From positions 35,838-99,837 of the forward strand of contig JANOBD010000172.1 in assembly GCA_031411495.1 (NCBI GenBank): a DNA stretch of 64,000 nucleotides. The letters run 5' to 3'. The translations under genes and the position numbers were made by a program. Shown here piece after piece: positions 52,782-60,970 of the stretch; within the stretch, counting starts at the first letter, position 1; every line of letters starts with the position of its first letter. The DNA is from JANOBD01 sp031411495. Lineage in GTDB: Bacteria; Planctomycetota; Phycisphaerae; Tepidisphaerales; Tepidisphaeraceae. Under the pieces are notes generated by a model. That model was not told the DNA's origin, made no database searches, and saw only the letters and a list, made by a program, of their open reading frames with translations.

Positions 52782-53072
52782 TCAGATCCCTTCACCACAG
52801 CAATCCTCGGCGCTGGGCTGGCGCGGCTCGGGAGTGTTTCGCATGGTCAGCGTGCTCTGACCGCCGCAGGAGTAGGGCGAGGCGGCGTTGTCGGTCCACG
52901 CGGCCAGCGTCTCCATCTTCAGCAGCGCCGCCTCGACGCGATCGAAGTAGCAGTTGCCGGGCGTGTAGCCGCGGCGCTCGAGCCGGCGCTTCAACGCGCT
53001 CAGGTAGTTCACCATGGCGCGGAGCGACCGGGCAACCGGCTTCATCTGATCGATGGTTGGCGGAGCGAGCAT
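52782..53072 (-). CDS. Hypothetical protein of the accessory region
   Basis: 96 residues from the chosen start. The core VARSLRAMVNYLSALKRRLERRGY, followed by CYFDRVEAALLKMETLAAWTDNA, is protein-like, with regular heptad spacing of hydrophobics, and looks mostly helical. The open frame continues upstream, but that part is antisense to the next gene and arginine-rich. No good ribosome site was found for MLAPPTI, so the start is uncertain. Unknown function; it is divergent from the 53153 gene. Confidence 0.5.
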   Translation of the reverse strand: MLAPPTIDQMKPVARSLRAMVNYLSALKRRLERRGYTPGNCYFDRVEAALLKMETLAAWTDNAASPYSCGGQSTLTMRNTPEPRQPSAEDCCGEGI

Positions 53073-53152
53073 CTCCCAACGGTAGCGTGCGGAGCTGCAC
53101 GCGGCAGCGGGCGTGTAAGGACGTTTGGCAACAAACAAATCGGAGGCCCATC

Positions 53153-53341
53153 GTGAGCGAGATACGTCCAGGCATCCGCGCGGGTGCGAACTGGCTGGGG
53201 CGGGATGACGCGCTGATCTTCGCGCCCGCCTTCGACGCCTGCGAGCTCCGCCTGGCCCGCACGACGGCGCAGGCGTGCGGGACGATCGGCGCGAAAGCGG
53301 GGCTGAGGGTGCGTGGAGAGGACGTGACACATGCCCGATGA
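53153..53341 (+). CDS. 62-residue protein with GTG start, unknown
   Basis: SEIRPGIRAGANWLGRDDAL opens a protein of 62 residues ending VRGEDVTHAR. The start GTG at 53153 is set by GGAGG six bases upstream. Its last 11 bases overlap the start of the replication-type gene, an arrangement common in phage operons. No family recognised. Confidence 0.55.
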   Translation: MSEIRPGIRAGANWLGRDDALIFAPAFDACELRLARTTAQACGTIGAKAGLRVRGEDVTHAR

Positions 53342-54284
53342 AACGATCGATCTGACGCGTGGGATCTACAGACGGCTATACGCCAACTTCATTGTCGGCC
53401 GACGGATCAACTCCGTGTCGCTTGAAGCGGAAGCCTGGTTCTGGCGGATCATCAGCGTTGCAGATGATTTTGGAAACCTCTCGGGCGATGTGGATCTGAT
53501 CTACGTCGCCACGGTGGGGCGTCGCGTATCGAGCGGTGGAGGCAGAGCCTCGCCCGTCACCGTGGAACAGGTACGGGGCTGGACGACCGAGCTCATTGAG
53601 ATCGGCCTGTTGGATCGTTACGAGGCCGGCGCGGATGTGTTTCTGCACGTGCGCGGGTATCTGACGTCACAGGCGGCTGGGATCAATGGGAAGCGGGTGC
53701 GACGGGTGAAGGCCTGGCCGGGCGAGGAATCCGAGCGGGGCCGGGTGAGCACGTGGGATGCTGAGCGGGTCCGGGTGAATCCGGGTGAATCCAAGAGAGG
53801 CCGGGTGAAGCCGGGTGGCAATCTGAATGATGAACCAGAACCGAAACCAGAACCAGAAGCCGCCGCTGCGCGGGCGGGCGCGGTTGGGGAAACGCCCGGG
53901 GTGTCGGCGACCAGTCCTGGACCTGCGGCGGCGGCGGCGGAGGGGCTGAGCGTTCCGATTTCGGAATCGAAGGAGGAGGCTCGCGTTCTGCCGGAATTGC
54001 TCGCAGCGTTGCAGGGCGAGTTCCCGGAGTTGCATGTCGTGGGCGAGATCCGCGCGCTGGCTTCGCATCTGCGCAGCAAGCCGGAGGCGCGGATGGCTGA
54101 GGCCCGGCTGCGCGAGTGCATCGTGAAATGGCTGAACCGGTCGATGGCCCATCCCCATTTGCGGCAGAAGCCGGCGATGGCGGGCACGGTGGCGACGAAC
54201 ATCGCGGCGCGCGAGACGGCGATGGATCGGAAGCGGCGCGAGCTGGATGCGTCGCTGGCGGCATCCGCAGGAGGTCGGGCGTGA
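53331..54284 (+). CDS. Phage-type replication protein (winged-helix N-terminus)
   Basis: 317 residues. Residues about 20-115 (VSLEAEAWFWRIISVADDFGNLSGD...WTTELIEIGLLDRYEAGADVFLHVRGY) resemble the N-terminal domain of phage replication initiators of the replisome-organiser/DnaD-like type. A low-complexity linker (about 125-215) includes a run encoded by repeated ccgggtgaa units. The C-terminal helical part ends in AARETAMDRKRRELD. The gene overlaps its neighbours on both sides, by 11 bases and by 4 bases (GTGA). Assignment rests on pattern and context, not on a catalytic motif. Confidence 0.55.
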   Translation: MPDETIDLTRGIYRRLYANFIVGRRINSVSLEAEAWFWRIISVADDFGNLSGDVDLIYVATVGRRVSSGGGRASPVTVEQVRGWTTELIEIGLLDRYEAGADVFLHVRGYLTSQAAGINGKRVRRVKAWPGEESERGRVSTWDAERVRVNPGESKRGRVKPGGNLNDEPEPKPEPEAAAARAGAVGETPGVSATSPGPAAAAAEGLSVPISESKEEARVLPELLAALQGEFPELHVVGEIRALASHLRSKPEARMAEARLRECIVKWLNRSMAHPHLRQKPAMAGTVATNIAARETAMDRKRRELDASLAASAGGRA

Positions 54285-54799
54285 ACCTGTTCGAGACCAA
54301 CGAGTGCGCGAAGTTCTTCCTGGAGCTTTACCCGAACGCGACGGTCGCGCAGGTCGAAGCGGTGCGCGGCGCCATCGGCTTGTACGAGGTGGAGGATTTC
54401 AAGAAGGAAGCGCGCGGCGTGCTGATCGACAAGCCGTTTGTGAACGACGCGATCTCAGCACTGATCGAGCGACTCAAGTACGGCAAGGCGCACACTGCGT
54501 CCGCGCGCGTGAAGACCTGGGTCGATGAAGAAAACGAGCGCGTGAAGCGCGAGTGCGAGCGAATCCAGGAGCAGTACGCCGCCGATGACGAGCTGCTCGA
54601 ACCGATCCCGCCGGCGACAGCGGAGGAGCTGGGGCCGATCGCTGCGACGATGGCGCAGGTGATCGGTGAGCAGGAGGAGCCGATCCGCTCGATGTGGAAG
54701 CGGAAGGGCCTGAGGTCGCGTGCGGTGCGGTGTGCGGTGGCGGAGATGTTGCGGCAGTGCGAGGACGGCACCGCCGGCGTTTCTGTCCCGGGCGTCTGA
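54281..54799 (+). CDS. Hypothetical phage-type protein, translationally coupled
   Basis: 172 residues starting at GTG 54281, with AGGAGG seven bases upstream, and overlapping the preceding stop in GTGA. LFETNECAKFFLELYPNATVAQVEAVRGAIGLYEVEDF begins an alpha-helical, charged protein with Glu/Arg-rich helices (VDEENERVKRECERIQEQY), likely a coiled coil. The position after the replication-type gene suggests a replication helper or loader accessory. No P-loop or other catalytic motif is seen. Confidence 0.6.
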   Translation: MNLFETNECAKFFLELYPNATVAQVEAVRGAIGLYEVEDFKKEARGVLIDKPFVNDAISALIERLKYGKAHTASARVKTWVDEENERVKRECERIQEQYAADDELLEPIPPATAEELGPIAATMAQVIGEQEEPIRSMWKRKGLRSRAVRCAVAEMLRQCEDGTAGVSVPGV

Positions 54800-54822
54800 A
54801 AGACGTTTCGGTATAGGGAACT

Positions 54823-55050
54823 TCAGTAGCCGCGCCAAACCGATGCAACAAAGTCGTTCCCTGCGTATCCGCGCCGGCGCAGCGCGCGAGCGGCGTTGTA
54901 GTCGCTCACCACCGTGAACGCCCACAGTGCAGCGGGGATCCATCCGACCAGGGAGAGTTGAAGAATGAGACAGAGAGCCGCGCGCATCCGGCTGCGTTGA
55001 AATCGCAGGAATGGATACGCCGGAACGATCGCAGCGACGACGTAATTCAC
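54823..55050 (-). CDS. 75-residue membrane protein resembling YqaE/superinfection-immunity families
   Basis: MNYVVAAIVPAYPFLRFQRS, then a second hydrophobic helix ALCLILQLSLVGWIPAALWAF and a polar tail (SDYNAARALRRRGYAG). The xGWIPAALWA turn recalls Pmp3/YqaE proteins and the phage superinfection-immunity (Imm) family, both about this size with two helices. In a prophage setting an immunity role would make sense. It is the only leftward gene among rightward ones, as expected of an independently expressed prophage gene. Confidence 0.5.
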   Translation of the reverse strand: MNYVVAAIVPAYPFLRFQRSRMRAALCLILQLSLVGWIPAALWAFTVVSDYNAARALRRRGYAGNDFVASVWRGY

Positions 55051-55270
55051 AAGACACCCAGCTTCAATGAAACAGTTGAGACGCGGTTGCGCCGAGCTTA
55101 CTGCAGCAGAACCGGCTTGCTAGAAAAAAAGCGCGAATCTCCGTATCGCCAGGCGCGCATGAAATGGCCGCTCGGTGGTTGCGTAGGGGGGACGCAACCG
55201 GGGAAACGAGCGGCCGGACGCAACCATAGAACGTCCATGCAATGAAGCAAGAAGAATCGAGATCCATGAC

Positions 55271-56416
55271 ATGAGTGATACGAAGATCGAGTGGGCTGAT
55301 AAAGTTTGGAACCCCGTGACGGGCTGTCGGCCGTACAGTTCGGGGTGCGCTAATTGCTACGCCCAGGTGCAGAGCCACCTCCGCGGGGCGAATCCCCAGC
55401 CGGCAATGCAGCGGAAATACCACGGGCTGACGGTCCTGAACAGCCACCGCCGACCGACATTCACGGGCGAAGTGCGGTGTCACGAAGAGGACTTGCTCGC
55501 GCCGATGAAGGTGAAGCGGCCGACGACGTGGTTCGTCAATTCGATGAGCGACCTGTTCTACGGCGATGAGGCGGATCGCCGCGCGGCGGAGAAGAAGGGC
55601 CAGCCATTCACGCCGGTGCCGTTCGCGTTCATCGACAAGGTATTCGCGGCGATGGCGCTCTGCCCGCAGCACACGTTTCAGATCCTCACGAAGCGGGCTG
55701 AGCGGATGGCGGAGTATTTTCGCAATGGCTCAATTGACGTGACTGAGGGTGGACAAGGAGCTCGATGCTTGGATTTGGGAAGCGATCCATTCATCAAACC
55801 GCTCGGCCTATTGCTCGCGGACCTGTACGCAAGCAGTGAGGAATCTCGAGTCGTCTCTCCAGACCAGTGGCCACTCCCCAACGTCTGGCTGGGCGTGAGC
55901 GTGGAGGATCAGAAGTCAGCCGACGAGCGGATTCCGCATTTGCTGCGCGTGCCGGCGGCGGTGCGGTTTCTGTCGTGCGAGCCGTTGTTGGGGCCGATCA
56001 AGTTCACACGGCTTCATCAATTCTGTCCAACCCACGACTTCGAATCTGGTTTCTGCAGCTCGCCGTGCCCCGACCTGCGCTTCGTCGACTGGATCATCGC
56101 CGGCGGAGAGTCTGGGCGCGGGGCACGGCCGGCACATCCCGATTGGTTCCGATCCTTGCGCGATCAGTGCCAGGCGGCGGGGGTGCCGTTTTTCTTCAAG
56201 CAGTGGGGGGATTGGCAGGTCGAAATGGAGAGCAGTGGCGTTCTCGTCTGCAGTGGTGACGGGAAGTCACTCCGCGTGATCGGTGCTGATGGAAAGTGCG
56301 GAACGAAGCTCAACGCACCCTATGCGCTCGTTCGCCGCGTCGGCAAGGGCAAGGCCGGGCGGCTGCTGGATGGGCTTGAGTGGAATGAGATGCCGATGTC
56401 AAAATTGTGTTCTTAG
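55271..56416 (+). CDS. DUF5131 (phage Gp37/Gp68) family three-Cys-motif protein
   Basis: 381 residues. The hallmark N-terminus TKIEWADKVWNPVTGC, then SSGCANCYAQ, supplies the three cysteines (near residues 18-29). FVNSMSDLFYG, TFQILTKRAERM, NVWLGVSVEDQ, FLSCEPLLGPI, WIIAGGESG and PFFFKQWGDW follow in family order. The family is frequent in phages and often sits beside a partner called TcmP; no such partner is adjacent here. The function is unknown; the cysteine cluster suggests an Fe-S or radical-type enzyme, which is inference. Confidence 0.92.
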   Translation: MSDTKIEWADKVWNPVTGCRPYSSGCANCYAQVQSHLRGANPQPAMQRKYHGLTVLNSHRRPTFTGEVRCHEEDLLAPMKVKRPTTWFVNSMSDLFYGDEADRRAAEKKGQPFTPVPFAFIDKVFAAMALCPQHTFQILTKRAERMAEYFRNGSIDVTEGGQGARCLDLGSDPFIKPLGLLLADLYASSEESRVVSPDQWPLPNVWLGVSVEDQKSADERIPHLLRVPAAVRFLSCEPLLGPIKFTRLHQFCPTHDFESGFCSSPCPDLRFVDWIIAGGESGRGARPAHPDWFRSLRDQCQAAGVPFFFKQWGDWQVEMESSGVLVCSGDGKSLRVIGADGKCGTKLNAPYALVRRVGKGKAGRLLDGLEWNEMPMSKLCS

Positions 56417-56459
56417 TATTGTTTTGCAAAAACGTATTCAGTTCGGTTATCTCGTGACC

Positions 56460-57377
56460 ATGGAACTCAGACGGTACCTCAAGGATCCAGTTTGGGCAGG
56501 CATTGGCGGACTTGTCGGGATCATCGCCGTCTTCTTGGCGGTATGGCAGTTGATACCTCCTGACATGCATCCACGTTTGACCGTTACGGCCTCAACTCGA
56601 TATCTAAAAGAGGACTACGAATTGTTGAGAGCAGTCGGCGTGAATATTGAATTCAACGGGAAGCCCCTCAACGCTTACCGCGTAGACCGCGTCCAGCTTT
56701 CCAACGACGGTCCTAGGCCAATCCGAGTCGATGATTACCTTGAACCAATTACAGTTAGCGTTCCATTGGGAAATCGATTGATCGGCATCGCCGCAGCTCC
56801 GCGAGAGCAATTTGGCAGGAAGCTCGAAGGCTCACTTTTTGAGTGGACTAAGCTCAGTGATGAGAAATTCGCAGCTAAACCTGTCGCGCTCAATCGGTAC
56901 GACAGCGAAACGTTGCTTGTCGTCTCGGCACCAACGGTTGGCAAGACGTTCGATTTATTTTTCGAGCAAGAGCCGCAATGGAGCGGCAAGTTAGCTGATG
57001 GAAAATTTCGAGTCATAACGCTAGACGACAGAATGAACGAATTCAGCTCGTTCCTGGCAATATCGATCAGTCATTCTGGAATTGAGGTCTATCTCCTCGT
57101 GATCATCGGGACCGGGCTGACATGTGTGTTGTTGCGGCTATCGTCGCGTTACGTCGGAAGTTTGAGTTGGAAACGCATCGTCTGGATCTCAAGCGTATCG
57201 CTTTTATCGTTTGCGGCTGCGGAAGTCATAACTGATTTCCTTGACGGATTTAGCACGCGACAGCATTTCATGGCGACAGTTACGCTACTGTGCTTCGCTG
57301 GAGTTGTGTTTTGGCTCGTCTGGAAGAACTGGCGAGATCGACAGATCCGCGACGAAATTCCGGAGTCGACTAAATGA
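56460..57377 (+). CDS. Membrane protein of unknown function, cargo-like
   Basis: 305 residues. One N-terminal TM helix (VWAGIGGLVGIIAVFLAVW, about 11-29) is followed by an extracytoplasmic beta-rich domain of about 170 residues and three C-terminal TM helices (about 205-285), ending in a basic tail. The coding sequence is visibly richer in A and T than its neighbours, a sign of separate origin. The start at 56460 was chosen because the preceding in-frame codons are antisense-like; GTG at 56454 is also possible. It is the last rightward gene before a convergence point. Confidence 0.65.
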   Translation: MELRRYLKDPVWAGIGGLVGIIAVFLAVWQLIPPDMHPRLTVTASTRYLKEDYELLRAVGVNIEFNGKPLNAYRVDRVQLSNDGPRPIRVDDYLEPITVSVPLGNRLIGIAAAPREQFGRKLEGSLFEWTKLSDEKFAAKPVALNRYDSETLLVVSAPTVGKTFDLFFEQEPQWSGKLADGKFRVITLDDRMNEFSSFLAISISHSGIEVYLLVIIGTGLTCVLLRLSSRYVGSLSWKRIVWISSVSLLSFAAAEVITDFLDGFSTRQHFMATVTLLCFAGVVFWLVWKNWRDRQIRDEIPESTK

Positions 57378-57577
57378 TCTCTAGATCAGACTCGGACCTC
57401 CCGATGCGTCGATGCTGATCGATCCAACCTTAGTCAAGGTGATCACATGCAGAGCGATCATCGGATCCGCATTGGGGTGCGTGATAATGACCAGTCGTCC
57501 GTCGACGAGCGAGACCCGCACGTCCGGCCAGCCGCTCGCCGGCGAACAGAGTGACGACATTGGTTATGACCATGCGA

Positions 57578-58558
57578 TCAGCGACGGCGCGAGTGCGGGG
57601 AAACATAAGTGCCGTCTCTGCGGTAATAACCTCGGACATAGACGCGTCCGCCCGCGCTCGAAACCGCTGCAGTGCTTCGTACCTTTCGCCGCGCGATCTC
57701 ATCGGGGGTCCAGTCGTTATCGCTGTCGTCACCCGTGATCGTCTTGACGGCGGGAGGGGGGGCTTTGGGCGGTTGCTTCGCCTCAGGCCCCTTTGTGCTG
57801 GTGCGAGTTGGCGGAGCAGTCGGCGCGGTCGCAACCGTCAGAGCTTCAATCTCAGCAGGAGACGCGCGAGCGTTATCCAGCTTGGACTCGTCGTAAAGCG
57901 AAACCCACCAGCCGCCGTACGCGTCTGGTGCGTTCGGCGGAGTGATTTCAATCGTGAACTCATCCCGTGTGATGAGGTCCTTCTCGCGGTTCAGAAGCTT
58001 CAGGATGGACGCGTCGATCTTGTTCGGTAGCAAGCTTGCCATCAGGTCGATGGCACTGGCCTTAGCGGTTTCGTTGGTAAGGAGCGACCGGTAGATGCCG
58101 ATCTCAATGCACGCGGGATTGTCCGGATCACCGTAGATGTTGACCTCGTAGTCGCCACCGCAGGCGTACGACTGGTAAGGGACGTCTTTCTGTACGCCGT
58201 TGTCGATGTAAGTGGCAGGGATCTGCTGGAGATCGCGACCCCACGGTTGTTTGATCACGGTGTCGACTACCGCCGACCACGTCGGGAATCGTCCTGCTGA
58301 GCCACTCGTAACCGCGCTCGCTGGTTGAGTTGAAGGTTTAGGCGCGTTGGCTTTCACGGGTGGCGGTTTCTTCCAGTCGACGACGATGGACTTGGGTATG
58401 TCCATTACGCCGTAGCCTCTGCGGACCGTGTAATGTTCGGACGTCTCGCCGATCACCACGCAATCCATGTCGCGTCCCGATGTGAGCCTTAAGGTGTCGG
58501 CTTGGAGCAGATGGGCAAGAGTGAGCGCAAACACTACGAAATAGCGGGCAACATTCAT
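57578..58558 (-). CDS. Secreted protein with YVRGYYRRDGTYV-type C-terminal motif
   Basis: 326 residues. Signal peptide about 1-20 (MNVARYFVVFALTLAHLLQA). LRLTSGRDMDCVVIGETSEHYTV begins the mature part; a Pro-rich linker lies near 65-85 and another near 240-275. The C-terminus VYVRGYYRRDGTYVSPHSRR is a short motif I know from many unrelated exported proteins and phage proteins. A domain around 95-235 with paired cysteines is not recognised. The 200 bases to its left (57378-57577) hold no gene and mark convergence with the rightward genes. Confidence 0.7.
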   Translation of the reverse strand: MNVARYFVVFALTLAHLLQADTLRLTSGRDMDCVVIGETSEHYTVRRGYGVMDIPKSIVVDWKKPPPVKANAPKPSTQPASAVTSGSAGRFPTWSAVVDTVIKQPWGRDLQQIPATYIDNGVQKDVPYQSYACGGDYEVNIYGDPDNPACIEIGIYRSLLTNETAKASAIDLMASLLPNKIDASILKLLNREKDLITRDEFTIEITPPNAPDAYGGWWVSLYDESKLDNARASPAEIEALTVATAPTAPPTRTSTKGPEAKQPPKAPPPAVKTITGDDSDNDWTPDEIARRKVRSTAAVSSAGGRVYVRGYYRRDGTYVSPHSRRR

Positions 58559-58631
58559 GTTCCTCCCTGCGAAGTGAATCGGAACTCTATCGCAAACAAA
58601 AGTCGTAAGGAAGAAAAAACATGCGCGAACG

Positions 58632-58808
58632 TCAGCCGATCGCGCTGGCGTAGAGCTTTCGGAGGTGGGCGACGCCGTGGGAGTCGTCGTCAGCGCGGAC
58701 GCGGAAAGTGACGCCGGCAGCCTGGAACACGAAGAAGCGGACGGAGGTTGGGACTGCCTTGGCGTGCAGCGTGTCGATGAGCTGGCGGTCCTTCGTCATG
58801 CACTGCAT
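58632..58808 (-). CDS. Small protein with uncertain start, possible hidden upstream TM segment
   Basis: From the first ATG the product is 58 residues, including CMTKDRQLIDTLHAKAVPTS and VRFFVFQAAGVTFRVRADDD, which look like a real beta/alpha domain. The same frame is open further upstream and reads EVLILLGLLLIIEMQ, an obvious hydrophobic helix, back to an overlap with the HTH gene end. No ATG, GTG or TTG exists in that extension. Either CTG or another rare start is used, or the domain begins at 58808. Confidence 0.45.
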   Translation of the reverse strand: MQCMTKDRQLIDTLHAKAVPTSVRFFVFQAAGVTFRVRADDDSHGVAHLRKLYASAIG

Positions 58809-58866
58809 CTCAATGATCAGAAGGAGGCCGAGAAGGATCAGGACCTCATGGACGTTCTGGGGTGGC

Positions 58867-59397
58867 TCATGTTGATTGGTCGGCTGGGGTCTTGCGCGCG
58901 AGGGTTTGGCGTATCGACTTCAGCGCCGCGTCGGACGGCATCTTGGTGCGAGTGACCAGGCGGTTGATGATGCTGGCATGAACGCCGGAGGCTTGGGACA
59001 GCTCGAGCTGATTGATGCCGCGCGCCTTGAGACCCGACTCGACTTCTTGTGCGAGGGCGGCCAGCGCCTTTTCCCGTGCGCGGTCGGCGGCCGTCTCCTC
59101 GCGTCGGCAGGTGGGCCATACATCGCTGTTCTTCTGTGACTGCCATGCGATCTCGCCGCCGAGCACCGCCATGAGTCGGAGCACGCCAGCGCCGCGCAGG
59201 TCGCGCGTCGAGTTGAGGAAGGCAGAGAGGTTTTGACGCGGGATGCCGGCTCGGTCGGCGGTCTCGGCGATGCTCCAGCCCAGTGAATCGATCCGGAGGC
59301 GGATGGACGACTTCGCGTGCTCGACGATGGCGTCGGGTTGATTGGTCAAGTGGGACTTGGTTTTTGGCGCGGCAGGTTTCACGTCGGTTGATTTCAC
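58867..59397 (-). CDS. Transcription regulator with two XRE-like helix-turn-helix domains
   Basis: 176 residues. The first HTH lies near 40-80 (WSIAETADRAGIPRQNLSAFL) and the second near 125-165 (NQLELSQASGVHASIINRLV). The two are separated by a charged helix rich in Arg/Glu/Ala. A two-domain Cro/CI-like layout suits a phage regulator. ATG at 59397 overlaps the stop of the upstream gene (ATGA). Copies of the 13-base motif described separately lie near its start (LTNQPD) and at its very end (ADQST). Confidence 0.7.
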   Translation of the reverse strand: MKSTDVKPAAPKTKSHLTNQPDAIVEHAKSSIRLRIDSLGWSIAETADRAGIPRQNLSAFLNSTRDLRGAGVLRLMAVLGGEIAWQSQKNSDVWPTCRREETAADRAREKALAALAQEVESGLKARGINQLELSQASGVHASIINRLVTRTKMPSDAALKSIRQTLARKTPADQST

Positions 59398-59708
59398 TTT
59401 GGGGGCTTCCTCGGCTTGATCTGGTTGCGGCGCATTCCGTCTTCGATCTGGAAAGCGATTTGCTGAATACGTGCGATTTGGGGGTGGCTCTGGATCTGCG
59501 CGAGCAAGTGGGTGACGTCGTCGGCGCCGTCGGCCAGGCCCTTGTCGTTGAGGCGGCGTTTGATCGGCCGGCGGCTGAAGCGAGAGAGGGCCAGCAACTG
59601 GGCGAGCTCGTCGATCGTGAAGTGGTTGGTGGTCGGCGATTCAGGCATTCCGGTGACGAGTAGAAACGTCGTGAAACGGCGTGTCAATTCATGCAGGGTG
59701 ATCAACAT
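59394..59708 (-). CDS. Hypothetical 104-residue protein
   Basis: MLITLHELTRRFTTFLLVTG opens the frame; the recognisable helical part begins at FTIDELAQLLALSRFSRRPIKRRLND, which reads like a small DNA-binding or adaptor helix bundle. It overlaps the ASCH gene by seven bases and the HTH gene by four, so it belongs to the same transcript. GAGG eight bases before ATG 59708 supports that start. No family recognised. Confidence 0.6.
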   Translation of the reverse strand: MLITLHELTRRFTTFLLVTGMPESPTTNHFTIDELAQLLALSRFSRRPIKRRLNDKGLADGADDVTHLLAQIQSHPQIARIQQIAFQIEDGMRRNQIKPRKPPK

Positions 59709-60106
59709 GATACGACCTCAGGTTGGAGTTGAAGATCGGCACGCCAGAGTCCGAGTTGGCCGATGGCCGGGATGGGCTCGGGCAGGCGGCGCGGGTTGGC
59801 GAGGAGCCAGCACCACGGGCCGGAGGCGAACGCTGATTGGTCAGGCACACGGAGACGCGCCGACTCGACGTCCATGCAATCCACCAGGTCGACGATGGCG
59901 ATGATGCAGCCCGGGGCGAGAGTTGATGGGTCGAGGGCATGAAGCTGCGCGATCGCGTCGATTGACGTTCCATCGTGCCGGCGCTTCCGGCTGGCGTGGA
60001 TGAACAGCGGGCCGCGGTAGGTGGTGGGGCGCGATCGGTTCTCGATGCGCTTCACGCCGGCGGCGATGAGCTCGGCGAAGACGGGGAAGATGGTCAGGGC
60101 ACGCAT
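59702..60106 (-). CDS. ASCH-domain protein
   Basis: 134 residues. MRALTIFPVFAELIAAGVKR, then ENRSRPTTYRGPLFIHASRK and ASGPWCWLLANPRRLPEPIP, form the complete ASCH beta-barrel, related to the PUA domain. Proteins of this fold bind RNA or modified bases, and they are frequent in phages and mobile elements. The start at 60106 overlaps the end of the Mom-like gene by 13 bases. It could act with the neighbouring DNA-modification genes by recognising modified bases, which is inference. Confidence 0.85.
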   Translation of the reverse strand: MRALTIFPVFAELIAAGVKRIENRSRPTTYRGPLFIHASRKRRHDGTSIDAIAQLHALDPSTLAPGCIIAIVDLVDCMDVESARLRVPDQSAFASGPWCWLLANPRRLPEPIPAIGQLGLWRADLQLQPEVVSC

Positions 60107-60912
60107 GGCGCCTCCAGGTTGATTGATAGGAGATCGGTTTGCTTGGGGAACGGGTGAGCGCCGTAGCGAAGATGCCTGCGCAATCGACGATCGATCGGCC
60201 ACGCGTACTTGTGATTGCCCTTGTGTCGAACCGGGCGCGTCAGACGCGCGATCCAGCGCACTGCCCAGTCACGTAGATCTGGCCAGGTCCGATCGGCACC
60301 GTGTCGGACGAGCAGCTCCGCACAGGGTTCCCACCCGCGCTCGCGGTTCAGCAATTTGGAGATGGCGCGGGCGGACATCACGTTGCCGTCGGGCAGCAGC
60401 CGAAGGGTTCGGGCGGTCCCGCGTCCCAGGTAACACCCGTTGGCGGCTTGATAGATCGTACCGACGTGTCCACCGAACACGGTCGCGCCGGTGACGCTCA
60501 CGCGTGGGCACGGATCGGAGAAAGAGATCACGCCGGCGATCCCCTCGCGACGCAAGCCGGCTAAGCACTGGGCGAGGAACCAGGTCTCGCCGTTGCCGGG
60601 CACATCGTCCAGCAGGACAAAGCGGCCGAGCTCGACCCCCTCGATGGCCGCGATGGGCAGCACGTTGGTGATGGCGGCGTTGTTCATCGGCACGCTGAAC
60701 ACCGCCACGCCGACGAGGGCGGGCCCGCGATAGAGCCCGAAGCGAAATCGAGCTGCGGGGTACGAGCGCGAGTAATGGTGTTCCAGGACGAACCGCTTGG
60801 CGGGGTTGTCGTCGGGGATGGATGCCACTTCGTAGCGACGCGGGTCGATCGGCTCGCAGGCGGGCCGGTAATGGTCTCGGCCGGCGCGCCATCGTTGATT
60901 GGTCGAATGCAT
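60094..60912 (-). CDS. Mom-like (GNAT-fold) DNA-modification protein
   Basis: 272 residues. FVLEHHYSRSYPAARFRFGL, then ALVGVAVFSVPMNN, ELGRFVLLDDVPGNGETWFL, AGVISFSDPCPR and GHVGTIYQAANGCYLGRG, follow the pattern of proteins annotated as the Mom adenine methylcarbamoylation family, which modify phage adenines to evade restriction. The family link is by pattern memory and was not computed. ATG at 60912 is decided by AGAGGAG upstream; earlier in-frame codons are antisense of the methylase. It lies between methylase and ASCH genes. Confidence 0.6.
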   Translation of the reverse strand: MHSTNQRWRAGRDHYRPACEPIDPRRYEVASIPDDNPAKRFVLEHHYSRSYPAARFRFGLYRGPALVGVAVFSVPMNNAAITNVLPIAAIEGVELGRFVLLDDVPGNGETWFLAQCLAGLRREGIAGVISFSDPCPRVSVTGATVFGGHVGTIYQAANGCYLGRGTARTLRLLPDGNVMSARAISKLLNRERGWEPCAELLVRHGADRTWPDLRDWAVRWIARLTRPVRHKGNHKYAWPIDRRLRRHLRYGAHPFPKQTDLLSINLEAPCVP

Positions 60913-60970
60913 TGATGCTCCTCTGCGAGCAGGCTCGCGGGCTACACGTTGATTGGTCGGGGATGCCTTC

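Noticed and set aside
52539..53156. A 205-codon rightward open frame after the tRNA
   Set aside because: It overlaps the more protein-like leftward 96-residue frame, has no ribosome site and shows shadow composition.
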